Origin: Mycobacterium sp.
GTDB lineage: Bacteria; Actinomycetota; Actinomycetes; Mycobacteriales; Mycobacteriaceae
DNA length: 46,280 bases
Assembly (NCBI GenBank): GCA_020438865.1
Contig: JAGQTU010000026.1
Span: 1-46,280, forward strand
Reading direction: 5' to 3'
Made by a program: the position numbers and the translations under genes. Below are positions 23,132 through 32,842 of this stretch, one piece after another; the first letter of the stretch is position 1; each line of letters begins with the position of its first letter. The notes beneath the pieces are model-generated. The model worked only from the letters and a program-made list of their open reading frames with translations. It was not told where the DNA came from and did no database searches.

Positions 23132-24481
23132 ATGGAACCCAGACCCGGTGAACAGCGCATAGCGACCAAGTGGTGGCCGCTGTTCCTGTTGGCCGCGGTC
23201 GCCGCCCTGATCTTCGTCACCGCCACGTCATTCAGCGGAACATTCCGCTCGGCGGTTCCCGTGACGCTGACCTCGGACCGCTCCGGCCTGGTTCTGGAGA
23301 CCGGTGCAAAGGTGAAGCTCCGGGGCGTCGACGTGGGCCGCGTCAGCGGGATCGAGGGCGGTCAGGGCGGTGCGCGGCTGCGACTCGAGATCGACTCCGA
23401 CCAGATCCAGTTCATTCCCGCCAACGTCGGAGCGCGGATCAACGTCACCACGGTATTCGGGGCGAAGTTCGTCGATCTGGTCTATCCCGAGCACCCGCAG
23501 AGCGCACGGCTGGTCGCGGGGTCGATGCTGCGCGCAACCAATGTGACGACCGAGGTCAACACCGTCTTCCAGAACGTCGTCGACCTGCTCAAGATGATCG
23601 ATCCGATGAAGCTCAATGCCGTGCTCACTGCGGTCGCCGATGCAGTGCGAGGCCGTGGTGAGCGGATCGGGCAGGCGACAACCGCCCTGAACGAGGTACT
23701 GACCGCCCTGAACGCGCGCAATGACATCTTCCGGGACGACGTCCGCTCGTTGAAGGACCTCAGCGAGACCTACAGCGCGGCAGCAGAAGACATCGTGAGC
23801 ATCCTCGACTCGGCGAGCACGGTGAGCACCACCGTGGTCAACCACCAGAGCGATCTCGACAACCTGCTACTCAACACGGTCGGGTTCAGTCGCAGCGGGA
23901 CCGCCCTACTCGGAGCGAGCAAGGACAACCTCGTCACCGCGATAAACAGCCTGGAGCCGACGACCAGGCTGCTCGAGATCTACAGCCCCTCCTTCACCTG
24001 CACACTGCAGGGCGCGAAGTGGGCCGTCGACCACGGCGATGCGATATTCGGCGGTGACGGAAAGAGTTTCGTCGTCGATGTCGCCCTGTTACCCGGCAAT
24101 GATCCCTACGTCTTCCCCGACAATCTGCCCATCATCGCCGCCAAGGGCGGACCGGGCGGCAAGCCCGGGTGCGGCTCGCTTCCGGACGTCACCAAGAACT
24201 TTCCGGTGCGCCAGCTGATCACCAACACCGGGTGGGGAACCGGGCTGGACATCCGACCCAACCCGGGTATCGGGCATCCGTGTTGGGGCGACTACTTCCC
24301 CGTCACCCGCGCGGTGCCCGAACCACCGAGTGTCCGCCAATGCCTGCCGGGGCCGGCTCCCGGGCCCGAACCGTATCCTGGAGCACCACCGTACGGAGCG
24401 GCGCTGTACGGACCTGGGGGCGAACCACTTTGGCCCGGCGTGCCGCCCGCACAGCCGAACAGCGGGAGTACACCGCCGTGA
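23132..24481 (+). CDS. mceA: MceA, MCE-domain substrate-channel subunit
   Basis: A 449-residue exported, membrane-anchored protein. The N-terminal anchor (WWPLFLLAAVAALIFV) precedes the MCE domain (LTSDRSGLVLETGAKVKLRGV...VGRV, about residues 45-125). A long helical region follows that, with the other Mce subunits, builds a hydrophobic tunnel for lipid across the periplasm. The C-terminus is Pro/Gly-rich (PGPAPGPEPYPGAPPYG), common in actinobacterial MceA. ATG at 23132 lies 4 bases after yrbEB; the extra upstream residues of the open frame overlap yrbEB. Its stop overlaps mceB (GTGA). Confidence 0.9.
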   Translation: MEPRPGEQRIATKWWPLFLLAAVAALIFVTATSFSGTFRSAVPVTLTSDRSGLVLETGAKVKLRGVDVGRVSGIEGGQGGARLRLEIDSDQIQFIPANVGARINVTTVFGAKFVDLVYPEHPQSARLVAGSMLRATNVTTEVNTVFQNVVDLLKMIDPMKLNAVLTAVADAVRGRGERIGQATTALNEVLTALNARNDIFRDDVRSLKDLSETYSAAAEDIVSILDSASTVSTTVVNHQSDLDNLLLNTVGFSRSGTALLGASKDNLVTAINSLEPTTRLLEIYSPSFTCTLQGAKWAVDHGDAIFGGDGKSFVVDVALLPGNDPYVFPDNLPIIAAKGGPGGKPGCGSLPDVTKNFPVRQLITNTGWGTGLDIRPNPGIGHPCWGDYFPVTRAVPEPPSVRQCLPGPAPGPEPYPGAPPYGAALYGPGGEPLWPGVPPAQPNSGSTPP

Positions 24482-25509
24482 ATCGTAACCTGCGCGGAAC
24501 AGCGCTGCGCCTGGCGATCTTCCTTACCGTCTGTGGGCTGGCCCTGTTCGTCATCATGGCCGTGTTCGGGCAGGTCAGGTTCAACAACGACCTCAACGCC
24601 TACAACGCCGAATTCACCAACGTATCGGGCCTGCGCGAGGGAAACCTGGTGCGGGTCGCCGGCGTGGAAGTCGGCAAAGTGCAGAGCATCACCGTCAACG
24701 ACGACGCCACAGTGCGGGTCGTGTTCACTGCCGACCCCGCCGCCGTCCTCACCGAAGGCACCCGCGCGGAAATCCGTTACGACGACCTGATCGGCGGCCG
24801 GTTCCTGGCGCTCCTCGAGGGCGCCGGGAGCACGCGACTACTCAAACCCGGACAGACCATCCCGTTGGACCGAACCCAACCGGCGCTCGACCTGGATTCG
24901 GTCACCGGCGGATTCCGTCCGTTGTTCCGGGCGCTGCAACCGGATCAGGTCAACGATCTCAGCGGCCAACTCTTGAAGGCGTTCCAGGGCGAGGGCCCGA
25001 CGATCGCGTCGTTCCTGGACCGGGCCGCGCAGGTGAGCAATACCCTCGCCGAACGCGATGTTCTCATCGGGCAGGTCGTCGACAACCTCAATGTGTTGCT
25101 CGGGACACTGGGTCGGCAGAGCGGACAGCTCGACAAAGCGGTGACGTCGTTGTCCGAACTGGTCCACGGACTCGCCGAGCGCCGAACCGACATCAGCAAC
25201 GCGGTCGCGTATACCAACGCCGCGACCAAGACCATCGCGGACCTGCTCAACCAGGCGCAGGAACCGGTAAAGAAGGTCGTCAACGAGACAAGCCGGGTGA
25301 GCGACGTCGTCCTGGCCGATCGCGACTACGTCGACAACCTGCTCAACACGCTTCCGGACAAGTACCAGATGCTTGGCAGGCAGGGCATCTACGGCGACTA
25401 CTTCAGTTTCTACTTCTGCGACATCGTGCTCAAGCTCAACGGCAAGGGAGGCCAACCGGTGTTCGTCAAGGTGGCCGGCCAGGACACCGGGCGGTGCACA
25501 CCCAAATGA
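24478..25509 (+). CDS. mceB: MceB, MCE-domain substrate-channel subunit
   Basis: A 343-residue Mce subunit with a single N-terminal anchor (LAIFLTVCGLALFVIMAVFG), an MCE domain (NVSGLREGNLVRVAGVEVGKV, about residues 45-120) and long helices. The C-terminus has paired cysteines (FYFCDIV and GRCTPK). GTG at 24478 overlaps the mceA stop by four bases; the N-terminal extension in the open frame lies inside mceA. It is the shortest subunit of the set and lacks the proline tail seen in A, C and D. Confidence 0.9.
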   Translation: MNRNLRGTALRLAIFLTVCGLALFVIMAVFGQVRFNNDLNAYNAEFTNVSGLREGNLVRVAGVEVGKVQSITVNDDATVRVVFTADPAAVLTEGTRAEIRYDDLIGGRFLALLEGAGSTRLLKPGQTIPLDRTQPALDLDSVTGGFRPLFRALQPDQVNDLSGQLLKAFQGEGPTIASFLDRAAQVSNTLAERDVLIGQVVDNLNVLLGTLGRQSGQLDKAVTSLSELVHGLAERRTDISNAVAYTNAATKTIADLLNQAQEPVKKVVNETSRVSDVVLADRDYVDNLLNTLPDKYQMLGRQGIYGDYFSFYFCDIVLKLNGKGGQPVFVKVAGQDTGRCTPK

Positions 25510-26789
25510 GACTGAAAAAGGCCTTCTCCGAGCGCAATCCGGTGCTGCTCGGCGCCATCGGAATCGCGGTGATACTGGCTCTGGTGGCTGCCGCGCTCGG
25601 TAATCAGAAGCTGCCGTTCATCAACCGGGACAAAACCTATGCGGCCTACTTCGCTGATGCGGGTGGCCTGTTCGAGGGGGCCATCGTCCAGGTGTCCGGT
25701 TACCCGGTGGGAAAGGTGTCGAGCATCGCGCTGGATGACGTCGGTGTGCTGGTCGGCTTCACCGTCCCCCGCAACATCCGGCTCGGCAACGGCACCCAGG
25801 CCGCGATCAGAACCAAGGGCCTACTCGGCACCAAAGAACTCGACGTCATCCCGCACGGCGAGGGCCAGCTCACCGCCCCGATTCCGATGGACCGGACCCA
25901 GTCGCCGTACCAGCTGCCCGATGCCCTCGGCGAGTTGGCCACGACGATCAGCGGGCTCAACACCAACCAACTTTCCGACTCGCTGGCCACCCTCGCGCAG
26001 ACGTTCTCCGACACCCCACCCCAGTTGCGCAGCGCGGTGCAGGGTGTCGCGCGCTTCGCGCAGACCCTGAATTCCCGAGATGCCCAGTTGCGCAGCCTGC
26101 TCGACAACGCCGCGAAGGCCACCAACGTGCTCGCCAAACGAACGGACCGGATCGTCGGCCTGGTCCGAGATACCAACGCCCTCTTGACACAGTTGCGCAC
26201 GCAAAGCGCGGCACTCGACGAGATCACCACCAACATTTCTGCGGTGTCCCAGCAGCTCAAGCAATTCATCGCCGCCAACCGCCAACGGCTCAAGCCGACG
26301 CTGGACAAACTCAACGATGTACTCGCCCTGGTCGACACCCGCAAGGAACGAATTCAGAAAGCCATCCAGGGACTGAAGAACTACTCGATGGCCATGGGCG
26401 AGACGGTCGCTTCGGGACCCTTCTTCAAAGCCTACGTAACCAACCTGCTGCCGGGTCAGTTCGTTCAGCCATTCGTCGATGCCGCCTTCTCCGACCTTGG
26501 GCTGGATCCCGCCACGATGCTGCCCTCGCAACTGGCCGATCCGCAGACCGGCCAGCCCGGAACCCCCCCGCTCCCCATGCCCTACCCGCGCACCGGCCAA
26601 GGCGGCGACCCCCGGATGACGTTGCCGGACGCCATCACCGGTAACGAAGATCCCCACCTGCCCGCGCAGTTCCCCGGCCGCTATCCCTACCGGCCGGAAC
26701 CGCCCGCTCCGGCGCCCGGCGGGCCACCGCCCGGACCGCCGCTGCCGGTGTCGCCCGAAGTGCCTGCGACACAAGGCGGAGACCAGTGA
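25506..26789 (+). CDS. mceC: MceC, MCE-domain substrate-channel subunit
   Basis: A 427-residue subunit: anchor LLGAIGIAVILALVAAALG, MCE domain (DAGGLFEGAIVQVSGYPVGKV), a long helix-rich section with repeated TLAQTFSD/ARFAQTLNS-type turns, and a proline-rich C-terminal tail (PEPPAPAPGGPPPGPPLPV) that could cross the outer envelope. ATG at 25506 overlaps the mceB stop (ATGA); GTG at 25494 would add four residues and is less likely. Confidence 0.9.
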   Translation: MRLKKAFSERNPVLLGAIGIAVILALVAAALGNQKLPFINRDKTYAAYFADAGGLFEGAIVQVSGYPVGKVSSIALDDVGVLVGFTVPRNIRLGNGTQAAIRTKGLLGTKELDVIPHGEGQLTAPIPMDRTQSPYQLPDALGELATTISGLNTNQLSDSLATLAQTFSDTPPQLRSAVQGVARFAQTLNSRDAQLRSLLDNAAKATNVLAKRTDRIVGLVRDTNALLTQLRTQSAALDEITTNISAVSQQLKQFIAANRQRLKPTLDKLNDVLALVDTRKERIQKAIQGLKNYSMAMGETVASGPFFKAYVTNLLPGQFVQPFVDAAFSDLGLDPATMLPSQLADPQTGQPGTPPLPMPYPRTGQGGDPRMTLPDAITGNEDPHLPAQFPGRYPYRPEPPAPAPGGPPPGPPLPVSPEVPATQGGDQ

Positions 26790-28093
26790 CCGGGCGGCGG
26801 TGGCCACGAATCATGCTGGCCGCGGTCTTGGCGCTTCTCGCGGTCGGTGGCGTCGTCACCGTGACCAAGGTCATCGACCGCTCCACGCGATCGATTGTGG
26901 TCGGCTACTTCGACAACAGCACCGGACTGTTCGTCGGTGACGATGTACGCATCCGCGGCGTCAACGTCGGCAAAGTCGTCGACATCCAGCCGGAACCGCT
27001 GCGGACGAAGATCACGTTCTGGTTCGACCCCAAGTACAAGGTTCCCGTCGATGCCAAGGCCGTGATCCTGTCACCCCAGCTCGTCACCGACCGCGCGATA
27101 CAACTGACACCGCCCTACAGCGGTGGTCCGACCATGACCGATGGTGCGGTCATCCCGCAGGACCGAACCGCGGTACCGGTCGAGTGGGACGACATCCGGG
27201 CCCAACTCGTGCGCTTGACCGACATGCTGCAACCCACCAAACCCGGTGGGGTGAGCACACTGGGCGCATTGATCAACTCGGCAGCCGGCAACCTCGCCGG
27301 GCAGGGGGCCAGGATCCGCGACACGGTCGTCAAGCTTTCGCAGACGGTGGCGGTTCTCAACGAGCACAGTAGCGACGTGTTCGGAACCGTCAAGAACCTG
27401 TCCACCCTGGTATCGGGACTGCGCGACAGCAGTGACCTGCTGGCGCAGCTGAACGTCAACCTGGCAGCGGTGTCGGGCCTGCTGGCCGACGACCCTAACA
27501 AGGTCAGCCGCGCCGTCGAGGATCTCAACGGAGTCGTCGGTGATGTACAGAGTTTCGTCGCGGAGAACCGTGAGCCGATCGGCACGGCCGCCCAGCGACT
27601 CCAGTCGATCACCGACGCGCTTACCGCCAGCCTCGACGACATCAAGGAGACACTGCACACCGCGCCGAACACGTTGGTCAATTTCAACAACATCTACGAA
27701 CCGGCCAACGGCTCGCTGACCGGCACGCTGCAGGTCAACAACTTCGCCAACCCGATCTCGTTCCTGTGCGGGGCGATACAGGCCGCATCCAGGATGGGCG
27801 CCGACCAGGCCGCCAAACTCTGCGTGCAGTACCTGGCACCCATCGTCAAGAACCGGCAGTACAACTTCCCCCCGTTGGGCGAGAACCTCTTCGTCGGCGC
27901 CCAGGCCCGACCCAACGAGGTCACCTACAGCGAGGACTGGATGCGCCCGGACTTTATTCCACCGCAACCGAATTCGACTATGCCACCGGTCCCCGGACCG
28001 CTGCCCGCCGAGGCGGTAGCACCCGCACCGGTCGCCACGGATCCCGCGGCGGGCCTGTCGGGGATGATGACACCGCCGGCGGGTGGCTCATGA
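26786..28093 (+). CDS. mceD: MceD, MCE-domain substrate-channel subunit
   Basis: A 435-residue subunit with anchor IMLAAVLALLAVGGVVTV, MCE domain (DNSTGLFVGDDVRIRGVNVGKV), helical middle and a Pro/Ala-rich tail (VPGPLPAEAVAPAPVA). A cysteine pair near LCGAIQA and KLCVQYL precedes a typical NFPPLGENLFVG-type segment. GTG at 26786 overlaps the mceC stop and its own stop overlaps the mceE ATG. Confidence 0.9.
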   Translation: MTGRRWPRIMLAAVLALLAVGGVVTVTKVIDRSTRSIVVGYFDNSTGLFVGDDVRIRGVNVGKVVDIQPEPLRTKITFWFDPKYKVPVDAKAVILSPQLVTDRAIQLTPPYSGGPTMTDGAVIPQDRTAVPVEWDDIRAQLVRLTDMLQPTKPGGVSTLGALINSAAGNLAGQGARIRDTVVKLSQTVAVLNEHSSDVFGTVKNLSTLVSGLRDSSDLLAQLNVNLAAVSGLLADDPNKVSRAVEDLNGVVGDVQSFVAENREPIGTAAQRLQSITDALTASLDDIKETLHTAPNTLVNFNNIYEPANGSLTGTLQVNNFANPISFLCGAIQAASRMGADQAAKLCVQYLAPIVKNRQYNFPPLGENLFVGAQARPNEVTYSEDWMRPDFIPPQPNSTMPPVPGPLPAEAVAPAPVATDPAAGLSGMMTPPAGGS

Positions 28094-29247
28094 ACCACAG
28101 ATGGGTGAGGCGCCTGGTGGCCGGTGTTGCGGCAACCGCAATGCTGGTGATGGTCTCGGGTTGCGGCTGGCGGGGTCTCAATTCGTTGCCGCTACCCGGA
28201 ACGCAGGGTAACGGCCCGGGATCGTTCGAGGTCCGGGCTCAGATGCCCGATGTCAGCAACATCCAGCCCAATTCCCGGGTCCGCGTGGGTGATGTGACCG
28301 TCGGGCATGTGTCCAAGATCGCGCTGGAGGGCAACCATGCGCTGGTGACCATGCAACTCAACGACAATGTCGAACTGCCCGCCAACGCCACCGCTACCGT
28401 CGGTCTGACAACGATTTTCGGCTCGCTGCACATCGAACTGGCACCCCCCACCGACGAACCGCCTCAGGGCAGGCTGCAGGCCGGGGCGCTCATTCCGCTG
28501 TCCCGAACCTCCGCTTCACCGACCCCGGAGCAGACCCTCGCCGCGCTTTCCCTGGTGCTCAACGGTGGCGGGGTCGGCCAGGCCGGGGACATCACCCAGG
28601 CGTTGAGCACCGCGTTCCACGGTCGCGAGCAGGATCTGCGCAGCCTCATCGAGCAGTCCGACAAGTTCGCCGCCAATCTGGACGACCAAAGCGGTGACAT
28701 CATCGCCGCCACAGACAGTCTCAACGATCTGGTCGGCCAGTTCGCCGCGCAGCAACCCGTCCTAGACCGCGCCGTCCAAACGATCCCGGACGCACTCGCC
28801 GTGCTGAACAACCAACAGGGCGACCTCATCGAGGCCGCCGATCAACTCGGCAAGTTCAGTGCGCTCACTACCGATACGGTCAATCGGAGCAAGGACAACC
28901 TCATCAAGGAGTTGCAGCAGGCCGGTCCGGTCCTCGAGTCGTTGGCCAATGCGGGCCCCGCCCTGACCCGGTCCCTCGGGGTATTGCCCACCTACCCGTT
29001 CCCGAACGCCAACATGGACAATTGGCAGCGGGGCGACTCGGCCAACCTCACGGCGGTCATCGACCTGACCTTGAGCCGACTGGATGCGGGCCTGTTCACC
29101 GGGACCCGGTGGGAGTGCAACCTGACCCAGCTGGAACTGCAATGGGGACGCACCATCGGCCAGTTCCCGAGCCCGTGCCTGGCGGGCACCGGATCCACAC
29201 CGGGCAATCCGCTCACCGCCCCGTATCGCTGGGACCAGGGGCCGTGA
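28090..29247 (+). CDS. mceE: MceE, lipoprotein MCE subunit (LprK/LprN-like)
   Basis: A 385-residue Mce subunit whose N-terminus is a lipoprotein signal: MLVMVSGCGWRG places the lipidated Cys at residue 25, as expected for the E subunit of mycobacterial mce operons. The MCE domain (SNIQPNSRVRVGDVTVGHV) and helical channel region follow. ATG at 28090 overlaps the mceD stop by four bases. The open frame is longer upstream but would remove the lipobox from the N-terminus, so that start is rejected. Confidence 0.92.
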   Translation: MNHRWVRRLVAGVAATAMLVMVSGCGWRGLNSLPLPGTQGNGPGSFEVRAQMPDVSNIQPNSRVRVGDVTVGHVSKIALEGNHALVTMQLNDNVELPANATATVGLTTIFGSLHIELAPPTDEPPQGRLQAGALIPLSRTSASPTPEQTLAALSLVLNGGGVGQAGDITQALSTAFHGREQDLRSLIEQSDKFAANLDDQSGDIIAATDSLNDLVGQFAAQQPVLDRAVQTIPDALAVLNNQQGDLIEAADQLGKFSALTTDTVNRSKDNLIKELQQAGPVLESLANAGPALTRSLGVLPTYPFPNANMDNWQRGDSANLTAVIDLTLSRLDAGLFTGTRWECNLTQLELQWGRTIGQFPSPCLAGTGSTPGNPLTAPYRWDQGP

Positions 29248-29248
29248 C

Positions 29249-30676
29249 GTGCATCTGAACCGCCAAGCCCGAATCCAGCTGGTCATCTTCACGGTGATCG
29301 CCCTGATAGCTCTGACGGTCATGGGCCTGCGCTACATGAAGCTGCCCGCGAAGTTGTTCGGGATCGGCCACTACGTGGTCGCCATGGAGCTGCCCCGAGC
29401 CGGTGGACTCTACGCGGGCGGAAACGTCACCTACCGCGGTTCCGAGGTCGGCCGGGTGCAGGCGGTGCGGCTGACCAAATCCGGTGTGATCGCGGACTTG
29501 GCGCTGAAATCGGGCATCGATATTCCCCGGGACCTCAGGGCGGAAGTGCACAGTCAATCCGCGATAGGTGAGCAGTACGTCGAACTGCTCCCGCGCAACG
29601 CCACGTCGCCACCGCTGCGCAACGGCGACGTCATCGCGCTCAATGACACCTCCGTACCGCAGGACATCAACTCCGTCCTCGACGCCGTCAAGACCGGCCT
29701 GCAGGCGATACCGCGCGACAACCTCAAGACCGTCATCGACGAGTCCTACACGGCGGTCGGCGGTTTGGGCGCCGAGCTGTCCACCATCGTCGACGGAACG
29801 ACGCGGCTGTCGATAGACGCACGCGACAACCTCGATCCGCTGCTGGCCTTGATCGACAATGCCAAGCCGGTGATGGAATCACAGGTTCACACCTCGGATG
29901 CCATCTCCGCCTGGGCATCCCAGGTGGCCACGGTGACGAAGGAACTCAAGGAACACGACACCGCGGTCGCCGGGATCCTGCGCAACGGCGGTCCCGCGCT
30001 CGACGAGGCCCGCCAACTCGTCGAACGCTTGCAACCCACGGTGCCGATCCTGATGGCCAACCTGGTCAGCGTCGGGCAGGTCGGACTCGCCTACAACAAC
30101 GACATCGAACAGATCCTGGTGATGTTGCCCCAAATCGTCGCCATCGAACAGGGCGCCCTGGTGGCCAATGCCGACACCAAGCAGAACTACAAGGGCGTCT
30201 ATCTGAGCTTCAACCTGAACCTCAACCTGCCGCCCACCTGTAACACTGGCTATCTGCCCGCCCAACAAACCCGGCCGCCGGCCCTACAGGACTATCCGGA
30301 CCGCCCCGCCGGGGATCTGTACTGCCGCGTGCCGCAAGACTCGCAGTTCAACGTGCGAGGAGCACGAAACATCCCCTGCGAGACCAGACCCGGTAAGCGG
30401 GCGGCGACGGTGAAGCTGTGTGAGAGTGACGAGCCGTACGTGCCCCTCAATGACGGCTACAACTGGAAGGGCGACCCGAACGCCACCTACACCGGCCAGG
30501 CTGTCCCACAGCTACCCCCTGAGCCGCCGCTCCCCCCGGTGGCCGGCGTGCTGTACGACACCGCCACCGGGACATACATCGGTCCTGACGGGCGCCGGTA
30601 CACCCAAACCAACCTGGCTCAATCGGCCAAGCGGGACAACACCTGGCAGTCGATGCTGATGCCGCCCGACTCCTGA
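29249..30676 (+). CDS. mceF: MceF, MCE-domain substrate-channel subunit
   Basis: A 475-residue last subunit: anchor LVIFTVIALIALTVMG, MCE domain (RAGGLYAGGNVTYRGSEVGRV), helical channel region and a C-terminal section with cysteines (PPTCNTGYLP, NIPCETR, VKLCESDEPY) and the ending typical of MceF (YDTATGTYIGPDGRRYTQ). GTG at 29249 is one base after the mceE stop. No mas (Mce-associated) genes follow; the operon ends six bases before a convergent gene, so at this end the operon stops with mceF. Confidence 0.9.
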   Translation: MHLNRQARIQLVIFTVIALIALTVMGLRYMKLPAKLFGIGHYVVAMELPRAGGLYAGGNVTYRGSEVGRVQAVRLTKSGVIADLALKSGIDIPRDLRAEVHSQSAIGEQYVELLPRNATSPPLRNGDVIALNDTSVPQDINSVLDAVKTGLQAIPRDNLKTVIDESYTAVGGLGAELSTIVDGTTRLSIDARDNLDPLLALIDNAKPVMESQVHTSDAISAWASQVATVTKELKEHDTAVAGILRNGGPALDEARQLVERLQPTVPILMANLVSVGQVGLAYNNDIEQILVMLPQIVAIEQGALVANADTKQNYKGVYLSFNLNLNLPPTCNTGYLPAQQTRPPALQDYPDRPAGDLYCRVPQDSQFNVRGARNIPCETRPGKRAATVKLCESDEPYVPLNDGYNWKGDPNATYTGQAVPQLPPEPPLPPVAGVLYDTATGTYIGPDGRRYTQTNLAQSAKRDNTWQSMLMPPDS

Positions 30677-30682
30677 GCCGGT

Positions 30683-31789
30683 TCAGTACCGGATGACCCC
30701 GCGGATGTTGCGGCCCTCCAACATGTCCGTGTAGCCCTTGTTGACCTCATCGAGGGTGTACTCACGGGTTATCAGCTCATCGAGCTTGAGCTCGCCCAGC
30801 TTGTACATCTCGAGGTAGCGCGGGATGTCGTGACGCGGGTTGGACGAGCCGAAAAGTGCCCCGTGGATGGACTTCTCGTACAACGTCAGTTCGAACAGCG
30901 ATCCGCCGATGGTCAACTCCGTCGGATGGCCGATGGCTGTGACGATCACCTTGCCGCGCCGGCCCACCAGGCTCAGCGCCTCGGCGACGTAACCGGCCTC
31001 GGCGACGTCGGTGGTGATGATGCAGGCGTCGGCCATCACCCCACGGGTCAGGTCGGTGATCAGCGCCAGAGCCGTCGGCACGTCGGGCGCGGTGTGGGTG
31101 GCACCGAAGATCTTGGCCTGGTCGCGCTTGAACTCCACCGGATCGATCGCGATGACGTGGCGGGCACCGGCGGTCTTCGCACCCTGCACTGCGTTGGCCC
31201 CGATGCCCCCGACGCCCATGATCACCACGGCATCACCCGGGCGAACGCCGGCGGTGTTGGTGACACTGCCGAAGCCGGTGGGCACGCTGCAGCCGATCAC
31301 CGCCGCTTTCTCCAGATTCGTGTCGGGGTCGACCTTGACCACCGAGGCCATCGGCACCACCGTGTATTCGGAGAACGTGCCGAGCAGACACATCTGACCG
31401 AGGTCCTTGCCCTTGGCGTGGAAGCGGTAGGTGCCGTCGAGTTGCGGGCCCTGAATGATGTGGGCCCCGAGATCGCACAGGTTCGTCATGCCGCGGGCGC
31501 AGTGCGAACACTTGCCGCAGGCGGGCAGGAAGCTGAGCACCACCGAGTCACCGACTTCCACATCGGTGACCCCGGGCCCGACCTCGGCGACGACCCCCGC
31601 ACCCTCGTGGCCACCGACGTAGGGCAGGTTCACCGGGATGTCGCCGGTCACCAGGTGGTAGTCGGAATGGCACATCCCGCTGGCGGTGAGCTTGAGCAAC
31701 ACCTCACCGGCCTTGGGCGGGTCGAGTTCGACCTCGTCGACCTCCCACTTGCCCCCGAGTTCCCACAGAACCGCAGCCTTCGTCCGCAC
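30683..31789 (-). CDS. Zinc alcohol dehydrogenase, NDMA-dependent (mycofactocin-associated) type
   Basis: A 368-residue medium-chain dehydrogenase. Catalytic zinc ligands would be Cys40 (GMCHSD), His61/Glu62 (GGHEGAG) and Cys167 (IGCSVPTG). The structural zinc is held by Cys91, 94, 97 and 105, and the cofactor motif is GVGGIG at 192-197. The opening KAAVLWE and the DPPKAGEVLLKLTASGMCHSD run match the NDMA-dependent subfamily, which keeps its nicotinamide bound and depends on mycofactocin as the electron carrier. GTG at 31789 has AAGGGG seven bases before it. It may oxidise an alcohol from the nearby P450. Confidence 0.85.
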   Translation of the reverse strand: MRTKAAVLWELGGKWEVDEVELDPPKAGEVLLKLTASGMCHSDYHLVTGDIPVNLPYVGGHEGAGVVAEVGPGVTDVEVGDSVVLSFLPACGKCSHCARGMTNLCDLGAHIIQGPQLDGTYRFHAKGKDLGQMCLLGTFSEYTVVPMASVVKVDPDTNLEKAAVIGCSVPTGFGSVTNTAGVRPGDAVVIMGVGGIGANAVQGAKTAGARHVIAIDPVEFKRDQAKIFGATHTAPDVPTALALITDLTRGVMADACIITTDVAEAGYVAEALSLVGRRGKVIVTAIGHPTELTIGGSLFELTLYEKSIHGALFGSSNPRHDIPRYLEMYKLGELKLDELITREYTLDEVNKGYTDMLEGRNIRGVIRY

Positions 31790-31890
31790 GGGTACACCCC
31801 TTCCCTAGATCGCTGCCCTAATGGTGATGCCCGAGGCTACGCCCGCGCATCTTCCGAAAGGGTTAAATCTGGGGACCCGCATGTACCCCT

Positions 31891-32814
31891 TCAGAAGTAG
31901 CGCGGGAACCGGCTCCAGTCCGGGTCGCGTTTCTCCAAGAACGCGTCGCGGCCCTCGACGGCCTCGTCGGTCATGTAGGCCAGGCGGGTGGCCTCCCCCG
32001 CGAAGATCTGCTGCCCCACCAGGCCGTCGTCGAGCAGGTTGAACGCGAACTTCAGCATCCGTTGGGCCTGGGGCGATTTGCCGTTGATCTTCTCGGCCCA
32101 CTGCAGCCCGACATCCTCCAGATCGGCGTGGTCGACGACCCGGTTGACCGCACCCATGTTGTGCATCTCCTCGGCGGTGTAGGAGTCGCCGAGGAAGAAG
32201 ATCTCCCGGGCGAACTTCTGGCCCACCTGCTTGGCCAGGTAGGCGCTGCCGTACCCGCCGTCGAAGCTGCCGACGTCGGCGTCGGTCTGCTTGAACCGGG
32301 CATGTTCGCGGCTGGCCAAGGTGAGGTCGCAGGTCACGTGCAGGCTGTGCCCGCCGCCGGCAGCCCACCCGTTCACGAGGCAGATGACCACCTTGGGCAT
32401 GAATCGGATCAGCCGCTGCACCTCGAGGATGTGCAGCCGCCCGGCGCGCGCGGGATCCACGGTCTCGGCGGTCTCGCCCGACGCGTACTGGTAGCCGCTG
32501 CGGCCGCGGATGCGCTGATCGCCGCCGGAGCAGAACGCCCACCCGCCGTCTTTGGGCGAGGGCCCGTTGCCGGTCAGCAGCACCACGCCGACCTCCGGCC
32601 ACATCCGGGCGTGATCGAGGGTGCGGTAGAGCTCGTCGACGGTGTGCGGCCGGAACGCGTTGCGAACCTCCGGTCGGTCGAAGGCCACCCGAACCGTCGG
32701 CTGCGGCGCGCCGTCGCGCACGTGGCGGTGGTAGGTGATGTCGGTCAGATCCCCGAAGCCCTCGACGGGCTCCCACCGGGACGGGTCGAACGGGTTGTCG
32801 AGCATGGGCGTCAT
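31891..32814 (-). CDS. menB: 1,4-Dihydroxy-2-naphthoyl-CoA synthase (MenB)
   Basis: Crotonase-fold enzyme that cyclises O-succinylbenzoyl-CoA in menaquinone synthesis. The 307 residues match remembered M. tuberculosis MenB over long runs, including FDRPEVRNAFRPHTVDELYR, NGPSPKDGGWAFCSGGDQRI and the oxyanion segment NGWAAGGGHSLH, and they end in DWSRFPRYF. The C-terminal AGEATRLAYMTDEAVEGRDAF, which completes the active site, is intact. It is the one clearly housekeeping gene in this stretch, and other men genes are not beside it. ATG at 32814; the next Met three codons on is also possible. Confidence 0.95.
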   Translation of the reverse strand: MTPMLDNPFDPSRWEPVEGFGDLTDITYHRHVRDGAPQPTVRVAFDRPEVRNAFRPHTVDELYRTLDHARMWPEVGVVLLTGNGPSPKDGGWAFCSGGDQRIRGRSGYQYASGETAETVDPARAGRLHILEVQRLIRFMPKVVICLVNGWAAGGGHSLHVTCDLTLASREHARFKQTDADVGSFDGGYGSAYLAKQVGQKFAREIFFLGDSYTAEEMHNMGAVNRVVDHADLEDVGLQWAEKINGKSPQAQRMLKFAFNLLDDGLVGQQIFAGEATRLAYMTDEAVEGRDAFLEKRDPDWSRFPRYF

Positions 32815-32842
32815 GGTAGGACGCTGACAGTATCTACCCGCG

